Assembly: GCA_030615745.1 (NCBI GenBank)
Contig: JAUWYR010000002.1
Location: 27,470-91,469, forward strand
DNA: 64,000 bases
From: Candidatus Zixiibacteriota bacterium
GTDB taxonomy: Bacteria; Zixibacteria; MSB-5A5; SM23-73-2
Direction of reading: 5' to 3'
A program made the position numbers and the translations under genes. Of this stretch, positions 27,415-36,970 are shown one piece after another. The notes beneath the pieces are model-generated. The model searched no databases. It saw only the letters and a program-made list of their open reading frames with translations, and was not told the origin of the DNA. Positions within the stretch are counted from its first letter, which is position 1. The number at the start of each line of letters is the position of its first letter.

Positions 27415-29319
27415 ATGAAAAAGCTCTTTTTATTTTTCCTCATTTTATTCTTTTTATGCACATCTTTTACCTTTTCATACCAATCTCTTGATGCATACGC
27501 ATATATTCAGTTGAAAATAATGGTGGAGGAGGGTAGTGAAAAAGACTCTTCAGGTTTTCAGCTTATAGACCAAAGAAAAATGATTTTAAAAGAGGGAAAA
27601 GAGAATTTCTGTTTTTTAGGGAATTTCACCCTTTATGTAACTCCGACAATAATCGAGGATAAAATCTTTTTATCAGTTGAGCTTTATACCTTGGGACCTC
27701 AAGTTCAAAAGATCTCAAAGGAGCTTTTAACATCTTCAGGTGAGCTTTTGGAATTTGGTAGGGTGAGGGTCAAAGAAGATAGGGTCTTTCGGGTCTGGAT
27801 TTCTCCTTCTTTGTGGAATGTAGGAAAAAGAATTGATTGGTGCGACTTTTCACCAAAAGATCCGGATGATTTTTATTCTGAGGTGAGTATTCATTATACA
27901 TTCTATTGTATGAAAAATTCCTTGGCAGATTTTCACTGGCTTAAAAACAAGGATTTTTTGGAGAAAGTTTATAAAAAGCACAAGAAATCCTGGATGTTTT
28001 CCTACCCTGAGAAAATAGATTATTTTCTTTCCCCCTGTTATCTATCAGGGGTGGGATGGGATTTTCGGTTCGAAAGCGCTCTGGATCCAGTTAAAAATAG
28101 CGTATTTGTTGTCTATAACAAAGAAAAAAAAGGGCTCTTCTCACCTTTTGCAATGGAGTTGCTTTATTACAGGTATTGGGGTTATGCTCCGAAGTTTATA
28201 GTAGAAGGACTTGCTGGAGAAAGAGATTTAGCTCACTTTTATGCCAAAAAACTTAAAAAGAAGAAAAACTTAATTCCTTTAAAAAAGCTTATATTATCAA
28301 AAGATTATAGAAGCTATCCGAAAGATTTGGCTTTTTATTCCGCCTCATCCTTTGTGAGTTTTTTGATTGAGAAATACGGGCAGGGTGAGTTCAAAAAATT
28401 TTATAATGAGGTTACTGACCTCACATTGGATGAAGTCCTTTTTTCAATTTATAAAAAAAACATTTGCGAATTAGAAGCTGAGTGGCACAATTTTTTGGAT
28501 GAATACTCTCCTTCTGCCTGGAAACTATTGGAATTCGCAACAACTAAATTATCCTATAATGAGTATGACCAGGCAATAGTTCTTTTAAAAGATGCGCTTG
28601 AGCATATAAGCGAAGAAGACATTCTCACACCTTTGTATCATCTTACCAATGCTTATTTTATGGCTGGCAGATACTCAGATGCGAAAGAAAGTGTTAATAA
28701 AATGCTTGAGATAAAACCAGAAGAACCAGAGCTATGGAATGCCTTAGGTAATAATTATTTTTTTGATGGAGAGGACTCTTTGGCAAAAAAAGCTTTTTTT
28801 AAAGCCTTAGAACTCGCTCCTGATTATGGTGATTGTTACTTTAAGTTGGGCAAAATTTCTCTAAGACAAAAAGATTTTGGGAATGCTATAACTTATTTTT
28901 CAGAGGCAGAAAGTTTAGCAGGGAATTTATTGGATTTAATTGAGGTTAATCTCTGTTTTGGCGAAGTATATGATTTTTTATGCGATGATAGTCTGAAAAA
29001 CGATAAATACAAAAAAGCCTTAGATTATTCAAAAAGGTTTACTAAAAACGCACCGGAAAGTCCTCTTTCTTATCTTAAGATGGGTGAATCCTTTTTAGGA
29101 TTAGGCGATCTTGGTTCTGCTATAGATTATCTGAATACAGCTTTGTTTTTGGAGAGAAGACCCAACCTGTTAGGCGAAATCTATTTAGCCTTGGGCAAAG
29201 CTTATCAAAAAAAAGGCGATCTGTCTATGGCTAAAACCCTTTACAAAAAAGTTCTTTACACAACTTCAAACAAAAAAGATTTAGAAGAGGCTAAGAAATC
29301 TTTAAAAGATTTGGATTAG
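27415..29319 (+). CDS. Exported TPR protein with a degenerate peptidase-MA-like domain
   Basis: The 634-residue protein has a signal peptide (LFLFFLILFFLCTSFTFSYQ). The middle, from about residue 225, shows MELLYYRYWGYAPKFIVEGLAG and FYSASSFVSFLIEKYGQGEFKKFY, the layout of gluzincin-like MA domains, but no HExxH is present, so catalysis is unlikely. From about residue 375 to the end there are TPR units (ELWNALGNNYFFDGEDSLAK, YLALGKAYQKKGDLSMAK). It is followed by the BatA-like gene with an 8-bp gap and probably acts with it at the envelope; that is inferred from position. Confidence 0.75.
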   Translation: MKKLFLFFLILFFLCTSFTFSYQSLDAYAYIQLKIMVEEGSEKDSSGFQLIDQRKMILKEGKENFCFLGNFTLYVTPTIIEDKIFLSVELYTLGPQVQKISKELLTSSGELLEFGRVRVKEDRVFRVWISPSLWNVGKRIDWCDFSPKDPDDFYSEVSIHYTFYCMKNSLADFHWLKNKDFLEKVYKKHKKSWMFSYPEKIDYFLSPCYLSGVGWDFRFESALDPVKNSVFVVYNKEKKGLFSPFAMELLYYRYWGYAPKFIVEGLAGERDLAHFYAKKLKKKKNLIPLKKLILSKDYRSYPKDLAFYSASSFVSFLIEKYGQGEFKKFYNEVTDLTLDEVLFSIYKKNICELEAEWHNFLDEYSPSAWKLLEFATTKLSYNEYDQAIVLLKDALEHISEEDILTPLYHLTNAYFMAGRYSDAKESVNKMLEIKPEEPELWNALGNNYFFDGEDSLAKKAFFKALELAPDYGDCYFKLGKISLRQKDFGNAITYFSEAESLAGNLLDLIEVNLCFGEVYDFLCDDSLKNDKYKKALDYSKRFTKNAPESPLSYLKMGESFLGLGDLGSAIDYLNTALFLERRPNLLGEIYLALGKAYQKKGDLSMAKTLYKKVLYTTSNKKDLEEAKKSLKDLD

Positions 29320-29326
29320 AGATTAT

Positions 29327-31462
29327 ATGTTAGGTTTTTTAAATCCCTTAATTTTACTTGCCACTCCAGCTACATTGATACCGCTTCTTATCCACATATT
29401 TAATCGCAGGAGATTAAAGAAGTTAGATTTCAGCTCGATTCAGCTTTTAAAATCTTTTGAGAAGACCAAGCTTAAAAGGATAAGATTAAAGGAGCTTCTT
29501 CTTCTTTTATTGCGCTGTTTGATAATCTTTTTAGTTGTGATGGCATTTGCTCGCCCTACCTGGAAAGGTAGCTTAGAGACTTTTGGCTCTTCTGCACAGA
29601 CATCCGCAGTGATTTTACTCGATAACTCTTTTAGCACAAAATTCGAGACCAAAGAAGGCAGCATTTTTGAGATTGGCAAAAAAAGGGCAAAAGAACTTTT
29701 AACTATTTTTGGAGAAAAAGATGAAATTAGCCTGGTTGTTTTCAACTCTGAGTTAGAGCTTTTGACCTCTGAGCCGAGTTCAGATATAAAAGCTTTAAAA
29801 AACTTGATAAAAGAGGTCTCTTCATCTTTTTTCTCGACTGATATAAAAAAAGCATTGTCTTTTGCAAAGGAAAGACTGAAAAGCTCAAAGAATCTTAACA
29901 AGGAGATATATCTTTTATCAGACCTTCAAAGAGCTGGATGGTTGGGCAAAAATTTATCTTCTATCGGTGATGAGAGTATGCGTATGCCGAAGGTCAAGAG
30001 ACATCAAGAGATCGGTATCGATCAAGAGATAAGGTTATATGTGGTTGGGTTGTGGGAGGAGAAGAAAAAAAATGTTGGGATAGTCAAAACAGGTTTTGGG
30101 GAAGAGTTAATCCTCAAAAACAGGCCCTTCAGGTTAAATGCTAAACTCCGTAATTTTTCCCAAGAACCACAAAAAGACCTTTTGGTGGCTTTGTATTTAG
30201 ATAAAAAAAGGGTGAGTCAGACAGACATTGTTCTTGAGCCTCAAAGCGACTTTGATTTAGGATTTGTTCAATCGGAGGACGATGTTGGACTGCATCACGG
30301 TTTTTTCGAGATAGAGGATGATGAGCTTTTAGTTGATAACAGAAGATATTTTGTCTTTTATGTTCCTGAAAAAATTAAAGTCTTAATTTTAGGTGAAAAT
30401 TTAGGTGATAACTATTATCTCAATTTAGCATTAAACCCAACTGAGGAGAAAAATTGGCACTTTGAGATCAACTCAACCACCTTGAAATCATTTAAAAAGC
30501 CATCATTTTCCGAATATGATGTTGTTATTTTATCCAATGTGAAAAGTTTAAACTCAAGTCAATTAAATAACTTAGAGACTTTTATAAAAAGTGGTGGTGG
30601 TCTTGTTTTAGGGTTGAATAAAAAAATCGATTTCGAATTTTATAACCAGAAGATAATGAGTAAATTTTTTGGCACAAAGATTTCAAAAATTAACTCCTCA
30701 AAAAAGAAAGGATTTTTCCCTTTGGGCAAAATAGATTTTGACCATCCTATATTTCAGGTATACAAAGATGAAAAGGAAATCCCTATGGTCAAATTCTACT
30801 ATTATTTCGATTGCCCCGAGAAAAGAGGTTTAAAAGTTTTAGTTAGATTGAGAAACGAAAAGCCAATTCTTTTGGAGAAAAGCTATGGCTTAGGTAAAAT
30901 TTTAGTTTTTTTGAGTTCCTTTGACTCAGATGGAAATGATTTAGTCCTGCACACTTTCTTTGTTCCTTTTGTTCATCGCTGTGTTGAATATCTGAGCAAA
31001 ACTCGGTTCAGTCTGGGATTTGATAAAGATCTTTTAGTGGGAACTAAAATCGAAAGGGAGCTTGACCCATCCTTTTTTGGAAAAAAGATCAAATTGGTTG
31101 AGCCTCAAAAAAAAGAATTTTTTTTAAAACCAGATTTTGTTCAACAAAAATTGAAAGTGAGAACACCCAAAACCTCTTTGCCAGGGATATATTCTATATT
31201 AGCTGATAGCTTAACTGTTGACCGGTTCGCTCTGAATGTGGACCCTTCGGAGTCCGATTTAGAGGTTTTAAAAGATAAGGAGATAAAAAAGATATTAAAA
31301 GGGTGGAACATAATCTTTATAAATCCTCAAGATGACATTTTAGAGAGGATAAAAAGTTCACGTTACGGAAGGGAGTTGGGAAAAGTTTTTTTGTGGTCAG
31401 CCTTTTTCCTTTTGTTTTTGGAGCTTTTTTTATCGAGGACAAAAGGAGAAGAAAAGTATTAA
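29327..31462 (+). CDS. BatA-like protein with N-terminal membrane domain and VWA domain
   Basis: The N-terminus FLNPLILLATPATLIPLLIHIF with RRRLKKLDFSSIQLLK and a second span LLLLLRCLIIFLVVMAFARP is the aerotolerance-regulator N-terminal domain. A VWA domain follows (VILLDNSFSTKFE, about residues 95-250), then a glutamine-amidotransferase-like segment (VVILSNVKSLNSSQLNNLETF, GGGLVLG) and a C-terminal span FLWSAFFLLFLELFL. It probably works with the MoxR and DUF58 proteins upstream. At about residue 220 the sequence MRMPKVKRHQEIGIDQEIR is encoded by a copy of repeat family A, an in-frame insertion in the VWA region. Confidence 0.85.
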   Translation: MLGFLNPLILLATPATLIPLLIHIFNRRRLKKLDFSSIQLLKSFEKTKLKRIRLKELLLLLLRCLIIFLVVMAFARPTWKGSLETFGSSAQTSAVILLDNSFSTKFETKEGSIFEIGKKRAKELLTIFGEKDEISLVVFNSELELLTSEPSSDIKALKNLIKEVSSSFFSTDIKKALSFAKERLKSSKNLNKEIYLLSDLQRAGWLGKNLSSIGDESMRMPKVKRHQEIGIDQEIRLYVVGLWEEKKKNVGIVKTGFGEELILKNRPFRLNAKLRNFSQEPQKDLLVALYLDKKRVSQTDIVLEPQSDFDLGFVQSEDDVGLHHGFFEIEDDELLVDNRRYFVFYVPEKIKVLILGENLGDNYYLNLALNPTEEKNWHFEINSTTLKSFKKPSFSEYDVVILSNVKSLNSSQLNNLETFIKSGGGLVLGLNKKIDFEFYNQKIMSKFFGTKISKINSSKKKGFFPLGKIDFDHPIFQVYKDEKEIPMVKFYYYFDCPEKRGLKVLVRLRNEKPILLEKSYGLGKILVFLSSFDSDGNDLVLHTFFVPFVHRCVEYLSKTRFSLGFDKDLLVGTKIERELDPSFFGKKIKLVEPQKKEFFLKPDFVQQKLKVRTPKTSLPGIYSILADSLTVDRFALNVDPSESDLEVLKDKEIKKILKGWNIIFINPQDDILERIKSSRYGRELGKVFLWSAFFLLFLELFLSRTKGEEKY
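29981..30030 (+). repeat. Repeat family A, composite copy inside the BatA-like gene
   Basis: CGTATGCCGAAGGTCAAGAG is followed by ACATCAAGAGATC and GGTATCGATCAAGAGAT. The copy joins the two halves seen separately elsewhere (922-970 and 7153-7171) and keeps the reading frame open. Confidence 0.8.
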
Positions 31463-31495
31463 ATAAAAAATGGGGTTGTTGCCGAAGTCTACAAA

Positions 31496-31579
31496 TGTCA
31501 CCCTGAACGAAGTGAAGGGTCTTTTATTTCGTGGGAAAAATGAGATTCTTCCCCCGCCAAAGGCGGGGTCAGAATGACA
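31496..31579. repeat. Dispersed repeat family D (TGTCACCCTGAACG...AGAATGACA)
   Basis: TGTCACCCTGAACGAAGTGA with GGGTCTT begins it and GGCGGGGTCAGAATGACA ends it, with AGATTCTTC and the CCCCGCC-AAA-GGCGGGG hairpin between. Outside, TGGGGTTGTTGCC and TGGGGTTGAGCAACAGCC form flanks. This type of element is widespread in environmental genomes. Confidence 0.8.
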
Positions 31580-31603
31580 CAATGGGGTTGAGCAACAGCC
31601 CAA

Positions 31604-32812
31604 ATGTCGCGGATGTTGAGTAAAAAAAGCTTTGATTTTAAAGATAGATATGCTTTAAGGTTAAATGTGCTTGAACCATATCTTTTCTGTAAGTTGGCTG
31701 AAGCGAAAAAGAGGTCAAAAAAAGAATTAATCGATTTAGGTGCAGGAGACCCTGACCTTTTCCCTCCAAAAAAGATAATTGAAACTATAAAAAAGGAGGC
31801 TTTAAAACCAGAAAATCATCGCCATCCTGTTTATGAGGGTATTTGGGAGCTGAAGGAAGCCATAGTTGAGTGGTTTTATCAAAGATTCAGGGTGAAACTT
31901 GATCCTAAAAAAGAGGTTTTGGTCTTAGCTGGTTCAAAAGAGGGTCTTGGTCTTATAAGCTGGGCTATTTTGAATCGAGGTGAGGAGGCTTTAGTTCCTG
32001 ATCCAGGATATCCGATCTACAGAAGGTCTGTTCTACTTTGTGGTGGCAAGCCAGTTTTTTTCCCTCTCTTAGAAAAGAATGATTGGCTTTTAGATTTTGA
32101 AAAAATAAAGATTGGACCAAAGACCAAGCTTTTATTTCTAAATTATCCTCATAATCCGACTGGAGCGGTTCTGGATTCAGATTTTTTTGAAAAAATATAT
32201 TCTTTTGCTAAAAAAAACCAGATTATTGTGTGTAATGATATGGCATATTCGGAAATCACTTTCGATGGTTACATCTCCCCGAGCTTTTTGCAGATAAAAG
32301 GTGCAAAAAATCTCTGTCTTGAGTTTTATTCATTTTCCAAGACCTATTCTATGAGCGGATGGAGGCTTGGATTTGTGGTGGGGAATAGAGATTTGATCGA
32401 TGCGCTATTTAAGGTTAAGGTTACTTCTAACTCAGGAGTTTTTCACCTGATTCAGAAGGCGGGAATAACAGCTTTGAGACTTCCAAAAAAAGAGGTCGAA
32501 AAGATAAAAGAGATTTATCAGAAGAGGAGAGATATTTTAACTGATGGATTGATGAGGCTTGGTTGGAAGGTGAAAAGACCGAAAGGGACGATCTACCTCT
32601 GGGCAAAGATTCCGAATTTTTCTTCTAAAAAAAGAGATTCAAAAAAGTTCTGTTTGAATCTGCTCAAAAAAAAAGGAATTTTAACCACACCGGGCGCAGG
32701 CTTTGGTGAAAACGGGGAGGGATGGGTTCGTTTTTCCCTGACCACTAAAGTTGAAAATATAAATCGGGCTTTGAAAAGAATGGAAAAATTTGATTTTCAG
32801 GAGTTAAATTGA
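31604..32812 (+). CDS. PLP-dependent aminotransferase, class I/II
   Basis: The 402-residue protein has the fold-type I pattern: DLGAGDPDLFPPKKII, LAGSKEGLGL, LNYPHNPTGAV, NDMAYSEITFDG and the PLP-lysine motif SFSKTYSMSGWRLGF. The overall style resembles LL-diaminopimelate and related aminotransferases (VYEGIWELKEAIVEW), but the substrate cannot be decided. The start may be ATG 31604 or the nearby ATG 31613; neither has a strong ribosome-binding site. Its stop overlaps the TTG start of murQ, so the two are coupled. Confidence 0.9.
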   Translation: MSRMLSKKSFDFKDRYALRLNVLEPYLFCKLAEAKKRSKKELIDLGAGDPDLFPPKKIIETIKKEALKPENHRHPVYEGIWELKEAIVEWFYQRFRVKLDPKKEVLVLAGSKEGLGLISWAILNRGEEALVPDPGYPIYRRSVLLCGGKPVFFPLLEKNDWLLDFEKIKIGPKTKLLFLNYPHNPTGAVLDSDFFEKIYSFAKKNQIIVCNDMAYSEITFDGYISPSFLQIKGAKNLCLEFYSFSKTYSMSGWRLGFVVGNRDLIDALFKVKVTSNSGVFHLIQKAGITALRLPKKEVEKIKEIYQKRRDILTDGLMRLGWKVKRPKGTIYLWAKIPNFSSKKRDSKKFCLNLLKKKGILTTPGAGFGENGEGWVRFSLTTKVENINRALKRMEKFDFQELN

Positions 32813-33723
32813 GCAAAAAAGTTTTTGAGGAGATAAAAAGCTTAATCACAGAAAGTCCTAATCCAGAGACCGAAAATATCGATTCAAAATCGACCAAAAA
32901 GATTTTAGAGTTGATAAACAAAGAGGACCAGAAGATAGCAAAAGAGGTAAAAAAAACAATACCACAGATAGTAAAGGGTGTTGACCTTATTGTGTCATCA
33001 CTTAAGGGCGGTGGGAGACTTTTTTATATAGGTGCCGGGACAAGTGGAAGGCTTGGAGTCCTGGATTCTGCTGAGTGTCCCCCCACTTTCGGAACAGACC
33101 CAAAAAAGATTTCGGGGATAATAGCTGGAGGATATAAAACCTTAGTCAGGTCAAAAGAGGGAGTGGAGGATGACTTCTCCTCTGGTGAGGAGGATTTGAA
33201 AAAGAGAAATCTAAATAAATGCGATGTGGTCGTTGGAATAGCTGCTTCCAGAAGAACACCTTATGTCTTAGGTGCTTTAAAATATGCTAAAAAAATTAAA
33301 GCTAAAACCATTTTTTTGTTCTGTAATCCCTCGTCTCAACTTGAAATCAAGCCCGATGTTGTTATCTCCCCTGTTTTGGGCCCGGAGGTTATCGCTGGCT
33401 CCACTCGAATGAAGGCAGGGACAGCACAGAAGCTTATTTTAAATATGCTCTCAACCTGTGCTATGATTAAGCTCGGGAAAGTCTATAAAAATTTAATGGT
33501 AGACCTCCAGGCAAAAAGCAAAAAGCTTGAAGAACGCTCCAAAAGGATAATAATGATTTTAACTGGTTTGGATTATGAAAAAGCAGGAGTGTATCTGAAA
33601 AAGGCTGATGGAAAAGTGAAAAAAGCTTTGTTGATGATTCTGGCTAAAGTCGATAAAAAGGAAGCGGAAAAGAGATTGAAAAAATCTATGGGCTTTGTGA
33701 GGGAAGCTTTGGAAGAAAAGTAA
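32809..33723 (+). CDS. murQ: N-acetylmuramic acid 6-phosphate etherase
   Basis: The 304-residue SIS-domain protein contains GAGTSGRLGVLDSAECPPTFG (shown in part as GTSGRLGVLDSAECPPTFG), with catalytic Glu of SAEC, then VVGIAASRRTPYVLGAL and AGSTRMKAGTAQKLILN, all MurQ hallmarks. It opens the lactyl ether of MurNAc-6-phosphate in peptidoglycan recycling. Start is TTG at 32809 within the aminotransferase stop (TTGA). No other recycling genes are in the window. The direct repeat bounding the restriction island begins just after its stop codon. Confidence 0.95.
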   Translation: MSKKVFEEIKSLITESPNPETENIDSKSTKKILELINKEDQKIAKEVKKTIPQIVKGVDLIVSSLKGGGRLFYIGAGTSGRLGVLDSAECPPTFGTDPKKISGIIAGGYKTLVRSKEGVEDDFSSGEEDLKKRNLNKCDVVVGIAASRRTPYVLGALKYAKKIKAKTIFLFCNPSSQLEIKPDVVISPVLGPEVIAGSTRMKAGTAQKLILNMLSTCAMIKLGKVYKNLMVDLQAKSKKLEERSKRIIMILTGLDYEKAGVYLKKADGKVKKALLMILAKVDKKEAEKRLKKSMGFVREALEEK

Positions 33724-33725
33724 AA

Positions 33726-33743
33726 AATCCCGATTTAAAAAGA
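33726..33743. repeat. Left boundary repeat of the restriction island
   Basis: AATCCCGATTTAAAAAGA here matches ATTCCCGATTTAAAAAAAGA at 39266-39285 (13 bp TCCCGATTTAAAA exact). The copies lie in the same orientation on either side of the mod-res-nuclease block. Confidence 0.6.
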
Positions 33744-33845
33744 AAAGGTATTTATGGTATTATCTCCCCATCTCCAACCATTTTTAACCTTAAAAGTATC
33801 TCCATCAATTACTTCGCTCACCGTAAATTCTGCCTTCGCCCCCCT
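33735..33845 (-). pseudogene. Fragment of a second SNase-like gene
   Basis: The minus strand reads AKAEFTVSEVIDGDTFKVKN before reaching a stop, which is the start of a thermonuclease domain (VIDGDTF is its first strand and active-site Asp). It continues directly from the intact SNase gene in another frame. The remaining domain, including the RxxGxDAPE part, is missing, apparently lost at the island edge. Confidence 0.65.
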
Positions 33846-34116
33846 ATTGTTTTATTTTTTTCTGCATTTTCTTATTTACAGATTCACGGCCTAAGTAGAC
33901 ATTGGCGACTGCTCTGCCATATTTATCACGACTAACAGTATCAATTCTTACTTCCTCTCCCTCAATCATCCTACTAAGAGCCTCTTTTGTTTTAGCAGAA
34001 CCACGCTGTCCTTTCTCTGGGGCATCTACATTCGCAAGCCTTACAGGGTTCTTTCGGCTGGCTGTTTCAAATGTATCGCCATCGATAATCTTTGTAACTT
34101 TTTCCTTTCTTGCCAT
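33844..34116 (-). CDS. SNase-like (thermonuclease) nuclease
   Basis: The 90-residue product has the staphylococcal nuclease-type pattern: VTKIIDGDTF, VRLANVDAPEKGQRG with the active-site Arg and Asp, and DKYGRAVANVYLG. It lacks a signal peptide, so it should act inside the cell. The ATG at 34114-34116 is chosen because AAAGGAG precedes it by 8 bp; an in-frame ATG at 34137 lies in the end of res. It starts 17 bp after the res stop, so it is the third gene of the mod-res operon. The protein is short for a full OB-fold domain and ends soon after the last core motif. Confidence 0.8.
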   Translation of the reverse strand: MARKEKVTKIIDGDTFETASRKNPVRLANVDAPEKGQRGSAKTKEALSRMIEGEEVRIDTVSRDKYGRAVANVYLGRESVNKKMQKKIKQ

Positions 34117-34133
34117 TATTTTACTCCTTTCTA

Positions 34134-36962
34134 TCAAATAAATAATGTTCCTTGGGCTTGGGCGATGATTTGATCACAAAGTCCCTGGCATAAAGGAACG
34201 AGTGCCTCAAATCCTAATCCCTGGTTATTCTTAAATAACCCTTCCGATAATAATAGATATTCCCACATCTGAGGTTGACTATAATCAGATGGAGAGAAAA
34301 CTGTTGAAGCCTGCTCACACCACGCCATCGCTGCTCGCACTTTTACTGCCACATTCGGACTACCTATGTCTTTGTCGGCTTTTGTTTCTACCAAATACAT
34401 TTTATCTTTTGTTTTTACAATAAAGTCTACTTCGTAATTTCTCAAAATACCTGTATGGTCTCGATATGTTATCTTCAATCTATGTCGCCTATCCAGTTTG
34501 GAATAGGAAAGAACTTCTGTTGAAGGATTAAGAATCTTAAGCATGAAATCTCGTTCAAAACCACCGCCTTTAATTTGGTAGCCAATCCGGGGATAGATAC
34601 TTTTATCAGTCTCTACAGATTTACTTTCTCTAACCATGACTCTTGGGACTTCCGACAGTTTCCCCCATACACCTTTTACCTCATATTTGTATCCTTCGAT
34701 TAATTTCACGATTGCTTGATTAATAGTTTGAACAATATGGTCATAGACAAGAATGTAATTCAAAACCGAGTAGTTCTCCTGCTTAGTAAAGTCGACAGAT
34801 TCACCAAAACAATAATCCGTAACATAATCATCTATAAGCTGGGCGATTTCTGCCTGCTTTGCAGTAAGAATTGATTCTTTACCTCTTGTCGCTACTGCTC
34901 TGGATGCTTGTCTCAGGAAATATGAATAATCAAAATACTCATTATCCAGTTTCCATGTCTTTGTTTTTTTACCGCTTTCCACATGTATTTCCTGAATTAT
35001 CAATTTTGAAAGCCAATTTTTCAGTTGCTGAAAATCACCGCTATATTTAGGAAGGCTACTAATGTCTATTTGTGAAAGTTCCGGCATGCGTCCTTCATCG
35101 AAAACTTGAATCGGCCAAGCAATATCATATTCCTTAATTCTTTCTGTTACTGCATCGACTGGCATTATATCACCAGTAGAAGTTGTACCACTGGAATCAC
35201 CACCACCTATGATGTATCCTTCTTGTTTCAGGCTCTCATAGAACTCACGGAATCTTGGATGTTCAACAACAAAAAGAAAGTCTAAAGAGTTGGAAGGTAT
35301 CTTATTTTTTCGGATTTCAAGGAAGGCTTCTTTCTTTGCTTCCTGCAATTCGGGGAAACCATATCCAGGGAACATAAGTCTCAAACCTCTCCCTACAATC
35401 TGCTCTAAAAGAAGATCTGCCTCAGTTGCCCTTAAAACCACAGTTACACAGATATTGTTTTTGTCAAACCCTTCCCGCAGCATCAGCACAGAGACAACCA
35501 CCCTGAGCGAATCATCATCAATATCAATTCTATCAAGCCTTTTCCTAGCGTTTTCCAGAGTGGTGCCGTGCCTCGCCTCGGTAAGGTCAGAGTGAATTAC
35601 CATTACTTGGTCATCATCATAGTAGTTTCCATTCTCATCAGTTAGTGTGGCGAAATGGTCTTTGGTCAAATCTGCAACTCTTGTGTCTTCACATAGCACC
35701 ATCATTACAGGTTTTTTCTCAAGTCCTTTTTGCTTAAACTCCGAAGCTAATTGTTCCAGTTTCAAACGACCGATTTCCAAGAGAAGTTTCTGACCAGCAG
35801 AAAGAGACTTAATTTCACCACGTCGATGTCCCCCTTCAGGCTCGTATCTCTCTGCCCGAAAGTCAAGATCATCCAATGACTCACCGCCAATAGACTGACG
35901 CTCTTCCAGAAAGAGTTGTTTAACTAACATATCCTGCATTGCTGTTCTCAACTCGTAGTCATAGACAATATGAGGAAAGTATTCTCTCTTCTCAGCACTT
36001 CCATAAAATGGAGTTGCCGAGTAGTCTATTTGGATAAATGGTCCAAAGCCATCTTCGTGACGTTCTTTTAATCTCTCGTAAAGTGCATTCATAAACTGGC
36101 GCCAGACCAATTCTTCTCCAGTAGCAGTTTTTTTTCCATGAACATGATGAGCCTCGTCATTCATTACAATCAGATCAGGATATTGTGAAAGAAAATCGAG
36201 GATAATTTCCCCTCGGGGCATCTCCTCCACATCCTCACCAGTATACTGAGCCCAGAGATTCTGGGCACCGGTCTTAAGGCGAAACTGCTGCCAGTTTGTA
36301 ATATAGACAAAAGGACCATCCGGAGGAGTTGTGTTGGAATTAACATCTTGCGGTTCAAATATCTCCCAATGGAATCTATCTCTCCAACGTGCTCCTTCTG
36401 GCATAAATAAAGAAAGTTTATAATCAGAGGTCTCTGGATTTCGATTCCCGGTTTTAAGGTCTCTCTTACCTCTAAAAGAATCAAGTAGTCGATCCAAGAC
36501 TTCACGTCCTGGGGTAACTACCAGAAAACGAAAAGAATAATTACCTTTTTCGTCATTTATCTTATTGAAATACTGCCAGATAAGTAAAGCCGCCAAGACC
36601 CAGGTTTTGCCTGAACCTGTTGCCATTTTTACAGCATATTTTGGAAACGATATAGTTTCAACTTCCTGTTTTAAGGGAAGGTGTAGGTAAAGTGTTTCGG
36701 GTGCTACTCGTTCAAAAAGTCCCTGCAAATTTCCTGGATTTAATATCTCATAACAATAGACTATTGTCTCAATTGCTTGCTTTTGACAGGGGTAAAAACA
36801 TTCTCCACCCTCTGCATCCCGATTAAACCAGTAATTAAAAAGTTCAAGTGTAGTCTGGGTAATACCCGGCCAACCCTCGTCAACCCAGGCTTTAACCTCT
36901 CCTTCTAGGACTTGAGCTAAATACATCTGAGAAAAAGCTTCGTTATCTTTTTTCTTAACCAT
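34134..36962 (-). CDS. Type III-like restriction enzyme Res subunit (helicase-nuclease)
   Basis: The 942-residue protein is an SF2 helicase fused to a nuclease. Walker A is MATGSGKT at residues 113-120, the Walker B box is NDEAHH, motif III is DYSATPF and motif VI is EQIVGRGLRL. Near residue 850, YEVDFIVKTKDKMYLVETKAD provides the D-x-ExK-type nuclease centre used by type III Res proteins. It starts 8 bp after the end of mod, so the two form an operon. It would cut DNA with the Mod subunit's unmodified sites. Confidence 0.9.
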   Translation of the reverse strand: MVKKKDNEAFSQMYLAQVLEGEVKAWVDEGWPGITQTTLELFNYWFNRDAEGGECFYPCQKQAIETIVYCYEILNPGNLQGLFERVAPETLYLHLPLKQEVETISFPKYAVKMATGSGKTWVLAALLIWQYFNKINDEKGNYSFRFLVVTPGREVLDRLLDSFRGKRDLKTGNRNPETSDYKLSLFMPEGARWRDRFHWEIFEPQDVNSNTTPPDGPFVYITNWQQFRLKTGAQNLWAQYTGEDVEEMPRGEIILDFLSQYPDLIVMNDEAHHVHGKKTATGEELVWRQFMNALYERLKERHEDGFGPFIQIDYSATPFYGSAEKREYFPHIVYDYELRTAMQDMLVKQLFLEERQSIGGESLDDLDFRAERYEPEGGHRRGEIKSLSAGQKLLLEIGRLKLEQLASEFKQKGLEKKPVMMVLCEDTRVADLTKDHFATLTDENGNYYDDDQVMVIHSDLTEARHGTTLENARKRLDRIDIDDDSLRVVVSVLMLREGFDKNNICVTVVLRATEADLLLEQIVGRGLRLMFPGYGFPELQEAKKEAFLEIRKNKIPSNSLDFLFVVEHPRFREFYESLKQEGYIIGGGDSSGTTSTGDIMPVDAVTERIKEYDIAWPIQVFDEGRMPELSQIDISSLPKYSGDFQQLKNWLSKLIIQEIHVESGKKTKTWKLDNEYFDYSYFLRQASRAVATRGKESILTAKQAEIAQLIDDYVTDYCFGESVDFTKQENYSVLNYILVYDHIVQTINQAIVKLIEGYKYEVKGVWGKLSEVPRVMVRESKSVETDKSIYPRIGYQIKGGGFERDFMLKILNPSTEVLSYSKLDRRHRLKITYRDHTGILRNYEVDFIVKTKDKMYLVETKADKDIGSPNVAVKVRAAMAWCEQASTVFSPSDYSQPQMWEYLLLSEGLFKNNQGLGFEALVPLCQGLCDQIIAQAQGTLFI

Positions 36963-36970
36963 AGTATCTC

